Source of the DNA: Rhodovarius lipocyclicus
GTDB taxonomy: Bacteria > Pseudomonadota > Alphaproteobacteria > Acetobacterales > Acetobacteraceae
NCBI RefSeq assembly: GCF_009900765.1
Contig: NZ_JAAABL010000007.1
Span: 1-64,000, forward strand
DNA length: 64,000 nucleotides
Direction of reading: 5' to 3'
Shown here piece after piece: positions 57,348 to 64,000 of the stretch (position 1 is the first letter of the stretch; every line of letters starts with the position of its first letter). The position numbers were made by a program, and so were the translations under genes. Below the pieces are notes generated by a model. The model saw only the letters and a list, made by a program, of their open reading frames with translations. It had not been told where the DNA came from and did not search any database.

Positions 57348-57438
57348 GGACAGGTGGCCGAGCGGTCGAAGGCGCGCGCCTGGAAAGTGCGTATACGTCA
57401 AAAGCGTATCGTGGGTTCGAATCCCACCCTGTCCGCCA
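57348..57438 (+). tRNA. tRNA-Ser (anticodon GGA)
   Basis: 91 nt with a long variable arm, as expected for serine. Acceptor GGACAGG pairs with CCTGTCC (57428-57434), followed by discriminator G and an encoded CCA (57436-57438). The anticodon loop CTGGAAA gives GGA, and GGTTCGAATCC is the T loop. It lies 40 bp downstream of rnpB, so RNase P RNA and one of its substrates are adjacent and may share a transcript. Confidence 0.96.
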
Positions 57439-57861
57439 TTGATATCTCATTGAAATGAAAGAATTTTTCGACTTTCGCCCCTAGTGACGAAGGCTGCGGG
57501 TTCGCGAGCTTGGCCTCACGGCTGAGACCGTCTGCCGGGCGGCATCGTCTCTGGAGGCCATAAGGGCCACTACGCTTTCAACGAGAACGGAGCGGAGATT
57601 TGGCGCCTGACTTTATGCGGGCCGCGAGGTCGGTTGGGCTGTCTTCTGTTCCATTGCTTCTTTGGCCCGTCTGGCCACCAACGAGATCGGCACCGCGGCG
57701 TGCCCAGTGCCGAGATGATGAGGGCCCCGGCCTCGACCGTGCCGGCCTTTCCGCTGGACGAGTAGCGCCCGCGTGAGGAGCACACGCCGTGCTGGAGGCG
57801 CCGCGGCCGTTCAGCCCGTCGCCCGGCTTCTGAGAAACCGGGCTGCCTCCCCCGGCGAGCC
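57439..57861. other. Gene-poor stretch after tRNA-Ser
   Basis: 423 bp without a supported gene. A short A+T-rich part follows the tRNA (57439-57480), then G+C-rich sequence with no consistent coding frame. A plus-strand fragment near 57532-57611 reads GHYAFNENGAEIWRL in one frame, which looks like a piece of a decayed PqqD-like domain, but it has a stop upstream and no start. No repeat of the tRNA 3' end was seen within the window. Confidence 0.5.
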
Positions 57862-58077
57862 CTACTCCCGCAGGCGGCAGCCGCCTTCCTCCAGCGTGTG
57901 CCATGCCTGGTCGGCCGGCACGGCGGCGAGTGGCTTGTCGTAGCCCCACGGGCCATGGCTCTCGGCGGGCGGTTTCACCTCGAACGGAGAGGCCGGAGTG
58001 CCTCCGTGCCGCCGAAGCAGTTCACGGATTGGCGGGTGGCCCAGGGATGACGGGGCGCCGCTCCCCAAAAGCTGCAT
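57862..58077 (-). CDS. Small hypothetical protein, possibly a gene remnant
   Basis: 71 residues starting MQLLGSGAPSSLGHPPIREL, with GAGG five bases upstream of the ATG; an in-frame GTG lies two codons earlier. The end SHGPWGYDKPLAAVPADQAW looks like real protein sequence (Trp, Tyr, few Arg runs), but I do not recognise it. It is divergent from the amidase gene, sharing a palindromic leader. It may be real, or the surviving end of a larger gene. Confidence 0.4.
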   Translation of the reverse strand: MQLLGSGAPSSLGHPPIRELLRRHGGTPASPFEVKPPAESHGPWGYDKPLAAVPADQAWHTLEEGGCRLRE

Positions 58078-58079
58078 TG

Positions 58080-58126
58080 CCACCTCGATGAAAACGCCTT
58101 GAATATGTCGGCGGGCATCGAGGTGG
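58080..58126. repeat. 11-bp inverted repeat holding both divergent ribosome-binding sites
   Basis: CCACCTCGATG (58080-58090) and CATCGAGGTGG (58116-58126) are perfect complements around a 25-nt loop. The right arm contains the GAGG of the amidase gene (ATG at 58130); the left arm, read on the minus strand, contains the GAGG of the small ORF ending at 57862. A folded mRNA would hide the site. Confidence 0.55.
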
Positions 58127-58129
58127 ACG

Positions 58130-59548
58130 ATGGATTTCGACGAGATCGGCTATCTGGGCGTTGGTGAACTCCACGCCCTGTATCGGGCGCGCAAGCTCTC
58201 TCCGGTGGAGGTCGCCCGCGCGGTTCTCGCCCGGATCGAGCGCATCGAGCCAAATGTGAACGCGATGATGCGCCTGACCCCCGACCACGCGCTGGAAGCG
58301 GCCCGGCGGTCGGAGGCGGTGTACATGCAATGCGACACGCCCCGCCTGCTGGAAGGCATCCCCGTCACCATCAAGGATCTGCAGCACACGAAGGGTGTGC
58401 AGACGGATTTCTCCACCGTCATCATGCAGGGCACCATCCCGGATGTGGACGCCCCCTGCGTCAGCCGCCTGCTCTCGGCGGGCGGGATGATGATGGGCAA
58501 GACCACCTCCGCCGCCGAATGGGGGTGGAAGGGCGTCAGCCAGGCGCCGATCTCGGGCATCACGCACAATCCCTGGGGCAAGGGGCTGAATGCGGGGGCG
58601 TCCTCCTCCGGTGCCGGGGTCGCGGCCGCCTGCGGCTATGGGCCGCTGCACCAGGGCGGGGACGGGGCGGGGTCGATCCGCATGCCCGCGCATTTCTCGG
58701 GTGTGTATGGGCTGAAGCCGACGCATGGGCGGGTGCCCAACTGGCCCGTCTCCAACAACGACAACGCCACCCATATGGGCCCGCTGACCCGCAGCGTGGA
58801 GGACGCGGCGCTGATGACCCAGGCCATGGCCGGCCCGCACCCGTGGGACTTCACCTCGCTGGAGGCCCCCCCGCAGGATTACGCCTCCCAGCTCAAGGCC
58901 GCCTCCATGAAGGGCAAGCGCATCGCCTGGTCGCGCGACCTGGGCCATGCGCGGGTGGACCCCGAGATCGCCGAGGCGGCCGAGGCCGCCGTGAAGGTGT
59001 TCGAGGAGATGGGCGCGATCGTCGAGGAGGTGACGCCCGCCTGGGGGCCGCTGGGCCCGGAGCTGGCGCGTTTCTTCTGGCCCGCCACCTTCTCCAGCCG
59101 CATCGAGAGCCTGGCCGAGTTCGAAAGCGGCATGGACCCGGGCTTCGTGGCGATGATCAAATACGCCTCCACCTTCACCGCGCCGCAGTTCATGCAGATG
59201 CGCGCGCGCCGCTTCGCCTACATCCAGCAGATCCATGAATTCATGGAGGGCTACGACTTCCTGCTGACGCCGGCCGTCAGCGTGGCGGCCTTCCCGGCCG
59301 ACAAGCTGCAACCGGCCCATTGGCCGCAGCATGAATGGGACTGGCTGATGTGGGCGGAATTCTCCTACCCCTTCAACTGGTCCGGCAGCCCGGCCGCCAG
59401 CGTGCCTTGCGGCTTCACCCCCGCCGGCCTGCCGGTGGGCTTGCAGATCGTGGGCCGCCGCTTCGACGATCTGGGCGTGCTGCAAGCCTCCGCCGCCTTC
59501 GAGGAAGCCCGCCCCTGGGCGCAGAAGAGGCCGCCGCTCGCGCAATAA
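58130..59548 (+). CDS. Amidase (amidase-signature family)
   Basis: 472 residues. The Ser-cisSer-Lys triad is visible: the lysine in EGIPVTIKDL, and GASSSGAGVAAACGYGPLHQ followed by GGDGAGSIRMPAHFSGV, the glycine/serine-rich signature. The family hydrolyses amides, including GatA-like and aryl/aliphatic amidases; the absence of gatB/gatC nearby and the HQGGDGAGSIR variant point to a stand-alone amidase. The Shine-Dalgarno sequence lies in an inverted repeat. It is followed after 27 bp by a solute receptor gene, suggesting uptake and cleavage of an amide or peptide. Confidence 0.92.
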   Translation: MDFDEIGYLGVGELHALYRARKLSPVEVARAVLARIERIEPNVNAMMRLTPDHALEAARRSEAVYMQCDTPRLLEGIPVTIKDLQHTKGVQTDFSTVIMQGTIPDVDAPCVSRLLSAGGMMMGKTTSAAEWGWKGVSQAPISGITHNPWGKGLNAGASSSGAGVAAACGYGPLHQGGDGAGSIRMPAHFSGVYGLKPTHGRVPNWPVSNNDNATHMGPLTRSVEDAALMTQAMAGPHPWDFTSLEAPPQDYASQLKAASMKGKRIAWSRDLGHARVDPEIAEAAEAAVKVFEEMGAIVEEVTPAWGPLGPELARFFWPATFSSRIESLAEFESGMDPGFVAMIKYASTFTAPQFMQMRARRFAYIQQIHEFMEGYDFLLTPAVSVAAFPADKLQPAHWPQHEWDWLMWAEFSYPFNWSGSPAASVPCGFTPAGLPVGLQIVGRRFDDLGVLQASAAFEEARPWAQKRPPLAQ

Positions 59549-59575
59549 CCCCCACCATCACGGAGAGTGAGTGCC

Positions 59576-61147
59576 ATGAAGCGTCGAGACTTCCTCGCCA
59601 CCGCCGGCGCCGCCGGCCTCTCCGCCCCGGCCGGCGCGCAGCCGGCCAAGGTGGTGAAGTTCGTCCCGCAGGCGGATCTCGCTTTGCTGGACCCGGTCTT
59701 CACCACCGGCCTCGTCACCCGCAACCATGGCTTCCTGGTGTTCGACCAGCTCTACGGGCTGGACGACAGCTTCACCCCGCAGCCGCAGATGGTCGAAGGC
59801 CATGTCATTGAGAATGACGGCAAGACCTGGAAGCTGACCTTGCGGGAGGGGCTGCGCTTCCATGACGGCACGCCGGTGCTGGCGCGCGACGCGGTGGCCA
59901 GCATCAACCGCTGGACGCAGACCGACGCCTTCGGCCAGACCCTGCGCGCCACGACCGAGGAGCTGAGCGCGCCTTCCGACCGCGTGATCCAGTTCCGGCT
60001 GAAGAAGCCCTTCCCGCTGCTGCCCACGGCGCTGGCCAAGCCCTCGGCCTTCTGTCCCGTCATGCCGGAACGCCTGGCCAATACCCCCTTCAACCAGCAG
60101 GTGTCGGACATGGTAGGCTCCGGCCCCTTCCGCTACATCGCGGGCGAGCGCGTGGCCGGCGCGCGCAATGTATACGAGAAATTCGCGGGCTATGTGCCGC
60201 GTTCCTCCGGCACGCCCAGCTTCGCGGCGGGGCCCAAGGTGGTGCACATCGACCGCGTGGAATGGGTGACCCTGCCCGACGCCGCCACCGCCGCCGCCGC
60301 CCTGCAGGCGGGCGAGGTCGATTGGTGGGAACAGCCCCAGCCCGACCTGCTGCCCCTGCTGCGCCGCAACCGCAACATCCGCGTGGAGGCGAAGGAGCGC
60401 GGCGGGCTGATGGGCATGATCCGCTTCAACCACCTGGTGCCGCCCTTCGACAACCCGGCCATCCGCCGCGCCTTCCTGGCCGGCGTGAACCAGACCGAAT
60501 ACATGCAGGCGGTGATGGGCGAGGAACGTTCCCTGTGGAACGACCGCTGCGGCTTCTTCCTGCCCGGCAGCCCCTCGGCCACCGAGGCCGGGCTGGAGGT
60601 GATGACCGGCCCGCGCAGCCTGGAGAAGGTGAAGCGCGACCTGGAGGCCGCGGGCTACAAGGGCGAGCGCGTGGTCTTCGTGGTGCCGACCGACCTGCCC
60701 TCCCTGAACGCCATGAGCCTGCTGGCGGCGGACATGTTCCGCAAGGTGGGCATCAACCTCGACTACCAGGCGCTGGACTGGGGCACGGTGCTGCCGCGCC
60801 TGGCGAACCGCGAGGGGCTGGACCGCGGCGGCTGGAGCGTGTGGTGCAACTACATCCCCGGCATCATCGCGACCTCCCCCGCCACGCAATCCTATCTGCG
60901 CGGCATCGGGCGCGCGGGCACCTTCGGCTGGCCGGAATCGGCGCGGCTGGAGGCCCTGCGCGACGAATACCTGGATGCCGCCGACCCGGCCCAGCAGCAG
61001 CGCATCTGCCACGACATCCAGATGCAGGCCTGGCAGGACGTGCCCTACATCCCGACCGGCGCCTGGATGCAGCCCTTCGCCTTCCGCAGCAGCATCACCG
61101 GCATGCTCAACGGCTTCCCGCTGTTCCACAACATCCGCAAGGCCTGA
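59576..61147 (+). CDS. Peptide/nickel-type ABC transporter substrate-binding protein
   Basis: 523 residues. It starts MKRRDFLATAGAAGLSAPAG, a Tat-type signal peptide (RRDFL) ending near AGAQPA. KTWKLTLREGLRFHDGTPVL and FPLLPTALAKPSAF are typical of family 5 solute receptors (dipeptide/oligopeptide type), and it ends NIRKA. The chosen ATG has GGAGAG 8 bases upstream; a GTG three codons earlier is less likely. No permease or ATPase genes follow in the window. Confidence 0.92.
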   Translation: MKRRDFLATAGAAGLSAPAGAQPAKVVKFVPQADLALLDPVFTTGLVTRNHGFLVFDQLYGLDDSFTPQPQMVEGHVIENDGKTWKLTLREGLRFHDGTPVLARDAVASINRWTQTDAFGQTLRATTEELSAPSDRVIQFRLKKPFPLLPTALAKPSAFCPVMPERLANTPFNQQVSDMVGSGPFRYIAGERVAGARNVYEKFAGYVPRSSGTPSFAAGPKVVHIDRVEWVTLPDAATAAAALQAGEVDWWEQPQPDLLPLLRRNRNIRVEAKERGGLMGMIRFNHLVPPFDNPAIRRAFLAGVNQTEYMQAVMGEERSLWNDRCGFFLPGSPSATEAGLEVMTGPRSLEKVKRDLEAAGYKGERVVFVVPTDLPSLNAMSLLAADMFRKVGINLDYQALDWGTVLPRLANREGLDRGGWSVWCNYIPGIIATSPATQSYLRGIGRAGTFGWPESARLEALRDEYLDAADPAQQQRICHDIQMQAWQDVPYIPTGAWMQPFAFRSSITGMLNGFPLFHNIRKA

Positions 61148-61211
61148 AGCACCCGCCCCGCCCTTGTGCCCGGCCCGCCCTGTGCGCAAGCTGCGCGCGG
61201 GAGTGAAACAC

Positions 61212-63125
61212 ATGACGCGGGACGACGAGATCGCCTGGCGCCCGTCGGACGACGTTCGACGCGCGGCCAATTGGACAAGCTTCATCGCGGCCAGCGGCTG
61301 CGGGGATTACCAGGAATTGCTGGCCCGCTCCTCGGCGGAGCCGGAATGGTTCTGGTGCGCCCTGGCGGATTGGCTGGGCTTCCGCTTCCGCCAGACGCCG
61401 GAGCGCATGCTGGACCTGTCGGGCGGCATCATGCGGCCACGCTGGTTCATCGGCGGCATGGCGAACCTGTACGATTCCGCCGTGACGGCGAACGACCCCG
61501 CCCGCCCCGCCGTGATCTGGGAAGGCGAGGACGGCACCACCCGCCAATGGTCCTATGCCGAGCTGGACCGCGAGGCCGCGGCCCTGGCCGCCGGGCTGTC
61601 GCGGCTGGGGCTGGGTGCGGGCGATGTCGTCGCGGTCTATCTGCCCATGCTGCCCGAGACATTGGCCGCCTTCATGGCCTGCGCGCGGATCGGCTGCATC
61701 ACCCTGCCCCTGTTCTCAGGCTTCGGGGCCGATGCCATCGCCCAGCGCCTGGCGATGAGCGGCGCGCGCGCCATGATCACGGTGGACGGCACGCGGCGGC
61801 GCGGCGCCGCGGTCCCCATGAAGGCGGTGGTGGACGAGGCGCTGCGCGAGCCGGCCGAGGTCCGCCACGTCATCGTCCTGGGCGACGACGCCCCCATGCG
61901 GCCCGGCCGCGACCTGCGTTGGCGGGATGTGGCGCACGGCGAGGCCCCGCCCGCCGCCGAGCTGCCGGCCGAACACCCGGTGCTGCTGATGTACACCTCC
62001 GGCACCACCGGCCGGCCCAAGGGCACGGTGCACACCCATGCCGGGCTCGGCATCAAGATCGGCCAGGATGCGCGGCTGACGCTGGACCTGAAGCCGGGCG
62101 AGCGCATGCTGTGGCCCACGGATTTCGGCTGGTTCGGCGGCACGGTGACCATCCTGGGCAGCCTGATGGCGGGAGCCACCCTGGTGATCGCGGAGGGCGC
62201 GCCCACTTGGCCCCAGCCCGACCGGCTGCTGCGGCTGGCCGCCCAGCACCGGGTCACGCATTTCGGCACCGCCGCCACCCTGGCGCGCATGCTGCGGCGG
62301 GATGCGGATGACGCCATCGAGCGCCATGACCTGCGTTCCATCCGCGCCTTCCCCTCCAGCGGCGAGGCCTGGGACCGCGAAACCTGGCTGTGGGTGATGC
62401 ACCGCCTGGGCGGCGGACGCGCGCCGATCCTGAACTTCTCGGGCGGGACGGAGATGTGCGCCATCGTCGGCTCCAACATCCTGTTCCCGCAGAAGCCCGG
62501 CAGTTTCAGCGGCCCGGTGCCGGGCACGGGCGGCGACATCGTGGGGCCGGACGGGGCCAGCCTGCCGCCCGGCGAGGTGGGGGAGCTGGTGATGCGGGAG
62601 GCCTGCATCGGCACCACGCGGGGCCTGTGGCAGGACGAGGCGCGCTTCATCGACAGTTACTGGTCCCAGATCCCGGGGCTGTGGGTGCAGGGCGACCTCG
62701 CCTCCCGCGACGCGGAGGGGTTCTGGTTCCTGCATGGCCGGTCGGACGACACGATGAAGGTGGCCGGCAAGCGCGTGGGGCCCACCGAGATCGAGGAGGC
62801 GATGCTGGCCACCGGCACGGTGACGGAGGTGGCCGCTGTGGGCGTGCCCGACGCCGTGACCGGCACGGCCGTGATCTGCGTCGCGGTGGCAGCCCCCGGC
62901 CACACCGGGGATGCGGCACTGCTGGCCAACGCCGTCGCCACCGCCCTCGGCCGCTCCTTCAAGCCCAAGCGGGTGATCTTCGTGCCCGACCTGCCGAAGA
63001 CCCGCTCGATGAAGATCATGCGCCGCGTCATCCGCGCGGCGCTGGCAGGCCAGCCGCCGGGCGACCTGTCGAGCCTCGTGAACCCCGAAGCGGTCGCCGC
63101 CCTGAGCAAGGAAATCCAGGCATGA
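61212..63125 (+). CDS. Acetyl-CoA synthetase-like acyl-CoA ligase
   Basis: 637 residues. LLMYTSGTTGRPKGTVHTHA is the ATP-binding loop; LNFSGGTEMCAIVGSN is the adenylate-binding region, WVQGDLASRDAEGFWFLHGR is the hinge, and KTRSMKIMRRVIRA carries the catalytic lysine in the Acs-like TRSxKxxRR context. It activates a short carboxylic acid as its CoA ester; whether acetate, propionate or another acid cannot be read. It overlaps the following enoyl-CoA hydratase gene by 4 bp. Confidence 0.92.
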   Translation: MTRDDEIAWRPSDDVRRAANWTSFIAASGCGDYQELLARSSAEPEWFWCALADWLGFRFRQTPERMLDLSGGIMRPRWFIGGMANLYDSAVTANDPARPAVIWEGEDGTTRQWSYAELDREAAALAAGLSRLGLGAGDVVAVYLPMLPETLAAFMACARIGCITLPLFSGFGADAIAQRLAMSGARAMITVDGTRRRGAAVPMKAVVDEALREPAEVRHVIVLGDDAPMRPGRDLRWRDVAHGEAPPAAELPAEHPVLLMYTSGTTGRPKGTVHTHAGLGIKIGQDARLTLDLKPGERMLWPTDFGWFGGTVTILGSLMAGATLVIAEGAPTWPQPDRLLRLAAQHRVTHFGTAATLARMLRRDADDAIERHDLRSIRAFPSSGEAWDRETWLWVMHRLGGGRAPILNFSGGTEMCAIVGSNILFPQKPGSFSGPVPGTGGDIVGPDGASLPPGEVGELVMREACIGTTRGLWQDEARFIDSYWSQIPGLWVQGDLASRDAEGFWFLHGRSDDTMKVAGKRVGPTEIEEAMLATGTVTEVAAVGVPDAVTGTAVICVAVAAPGHTGDAALLANAVATALGRSFKPKRVIFVPDLPKTRSMKIMRRVIRAALAGQPPGDLSSLVNPEAVAALSKEIQA

Positions 63126-63925
63126 GCTATGAAGACACCTACCAGCGGCTGCGCTTCGACCGCCCGCACCCGCGCGTGCTGCGCATCACCATGGACAACG
63201 GCAAGATGAACACCGCCGACGCCATCATGCATGGGGAGCTGGTGCGGATCTGGCGCGACATCGACGGCGACGACAGCGTGGCCTGCGCCATCATCACCGG
63301 GGCGGGCGCGATGTTCTCGGCCGGCGGCGATTTCGAGATGGTGCGCGCCATCACGGAGGATTTCGAGACCCGCACCCGCGTGTGGCGGGAGGCCAAGGAC
63401 ATGGTCTATGGCATCATCAACTGCCGCAAGCCGGTGGTGAGTGCCATGCGCGGCGTGGCCGTGGGCGCGGGGTTGGTCTGCGGCATCCTGGCGGACGTCT
63501 CGATCGCGACCAAGGAATGCAAGATCACCGACGGCCACACAAGGCTGGGCGTGGCGGCGGGCGACCATGCGGCGATCATCTGGCCGCTGCTGTGCGGCAT
63601 GGCCAAGGCGAAATACTACCTGCTGACCTGCGACCTGCTGACGGGCGAGGAAGCGGAACGGATCGGCCTGATCTCCCTGGCGGTCGAGGACGGGGAGCTG
63701 GATGAGCGGGCGGTGAAGGTCGCCTCGCGCCTCGCGGACGGGGCGCAGAGCGCCATCCGCTGGACCAAGCATGCCCTGAACAACTGGCTGCGCAGCGCGG
63801 GCCCCGCCTTCGAGGCGTCGCTGGCCATGGAATTCATGGGGTTCAGCGGCCCGGAGGTGAAGGAAGGGCTGGCTTCCCACCTGGAGAAGCGCAAGCCCAG
63901 CTTTCCGCCCACCACCGAGGTCTAA
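63122..63925 (+). CDS. Enoyl-CoA hydratase/isomerase family protein
   Basis: 267 residues, crotonase fold. [20 protein letters not shown] is the first oxyanion-hole segment, and [20 protein letters not shown] the second; [20 protein letters not shown] follows, where the usual catalytic Glu is replaced by GDHAA, so a non-hydratase reaction is possible. The translation start overlaps the ligase stop (ATGA). With the ligase it forms a two-step CoA pathway. Its stop overlaps the convergent SDR gene by 3 bp. Confidence 0.9.
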   Translation: MSYEDTYQRLRFDRPHPRVLRITMDNGKMNTADAIMHGELVRIWRDIDGDDSVACAIITGAGAMFSAGGDFEMVRAITEDFETRTRVWREAKDMVYGIINCRKPVVSAMRGVAVGAGLVCGILADVSIATKECKITDGHTRLGVAAGDHAAIIWPLLCGMAKAKYYLLTCDLLTGEEAERIGLISLAVEDGELDERAVKVASRLADGAQSAIRWTKHALNNWLRSAGPAFEASLAMEFMGFSGPEVKEGLASHLEKRKPSFPPTTEV

Positions 63926-64000
63926 AAGGCCTTGCGCTTGCTCGCCATGCCGCCATCCACCGTCACGATGGTGCCGGTGGTGTAGCCGGACAGGTCGCTG
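63922..64000 (-). CDS. Short-chain dehydrogenase/reductase, C-terminal end (runs off the window)
   Basis: Only the last 25 codons or so are present: SDLSGYTTGTIVTVDGGMAS then KRKAF and stop. The YTTGTIVTVDGG pattern is the classical SDR C terminus. It is convergent with the enoyl-CoA hydratase gene, with a 3-bp overlap at the stop codons. Confidence 0.85.
   Translation of the reverse strand, partial: SDLSGYTTGTIVTVDGGMASKRKAF

Noticed and set aside
57348-57438. tRNA-Ser as an active attachment site
   Set aside because: No integrase gene and no repeat of the tRNA 3' end were found in the window, so only an eroded boundary is suggested.
57532-57611. A PqqD domain gene
   Set aside because: Only about 20 residues look PqqD-like; there is an upstream stop in frame and no start codon, so it is not annotated as a gene.
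61148-61211. A terminator between the solute receptor and acyl-CoA ligase genes
   Set aside because: The sequence is G+C-rich with only short imperfect pairing and no T run.

Overview
The window is very G+C-rich DNA, apart from a few short A+T-rich patches described below. It reads as a chromosomal segment of an alphaproteobacterium, most likely Rhodospirillales/Acetobacteraceae (Roseomonas-like). The placement is inferred from the short alphaproteobacterial HprK next to RapZ, EIIA-Man, HPr and EI, a Bug-type solute receptor, the protein sequences of the rpl-rpo block and the codon bias. No database search was possible. No CRISPR array, prophage or intact insertion sequence was seen.

Layout. 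(1) 1-12528, minus strand: the translation/transcription block rplK-rplA-rplJ-rplL-rpoB-rpoC-rpsL-rpsG-tuf, with strong hairpins in nearly every intergenic gap and an intrinsic terminator after rpoC. nusG/secE are not upstream of rplK, and fusA is missing between rpsG and tuf. (2) 12857-19317: a divergent membrane GGDEF-EAL protein, a small four-helix membrane protein, an acyl-CoA synthetase, serB and miaA. (3) 19351-23350: the branched-chain amino acid operon ilvB-ilvN-ilvC, interrupted between ilvN and ilvC by an A+T-rich gene for an unknown membrane protein. (4) 23462-34406: metabolic genes: zinc metallopeptidase, PuuE-like deacetylase, fumC, RHH protein, RraA-like protein, SMP-30 lactonase, a frameshifted orphan, a Bug receptor, an opine-type dehydrogenase with a flavoprotein, and a PLP dehydratase. 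(5) 34579-38910: a regulatory phosphotransferase cluster hprK-rapZ-EIIA-ptsH-ptsI. (6) 38975-47402: a membrane protein, alaS, and a minus-strand polysaccharide export/glycosylation operon (Wzm-Wzt-GT2-methyltransferase) preceded by a DUF429-like gene. (7) 47417-56890: cytochrome b561, XRE-cupin regulator with GNAT, a hydrolase, small genes, M20 peptidase, AsmA-like protein, TerB/DnaJ protein and AmpD-like amidase. (8) 56887-58129: rnpB with its promoter, tRNA-Ser(GGA), and a gene-poor stretch. (9) 58130-64000: amidase, peptide-type solute receptor, acyl-CoA synthetase, enoyl-CoA hydratase and the tail of an SDR.

The most unusual signals are: (a) the foreign-looking gene inside ilvBNC, which carries a promoter-like sequence and a TATATTG dyad just upstream of ilvC; (b) two related palindromic modules at 33279-33488 and 50847-51068, each between convergent genes, built of four hairpins in mirror order around an A+T-rich core that contains the same 12-mer, with a solo related hairpin after ilvC; they resemble the logic of enterobacterial REP/RIP elements but not their sequence; (c) a single-base frameshift in an otherwise coherent 241-residue orphan; (d) several compact regulatory layouts: a six-codon leader ORF overlapping the GGDEF-EAL start, a probable leaderless XRE promoter with a dyad, the rnpB -35 box lying on the ampD stop codon, and one hairpin spanning two convergent stop codons.
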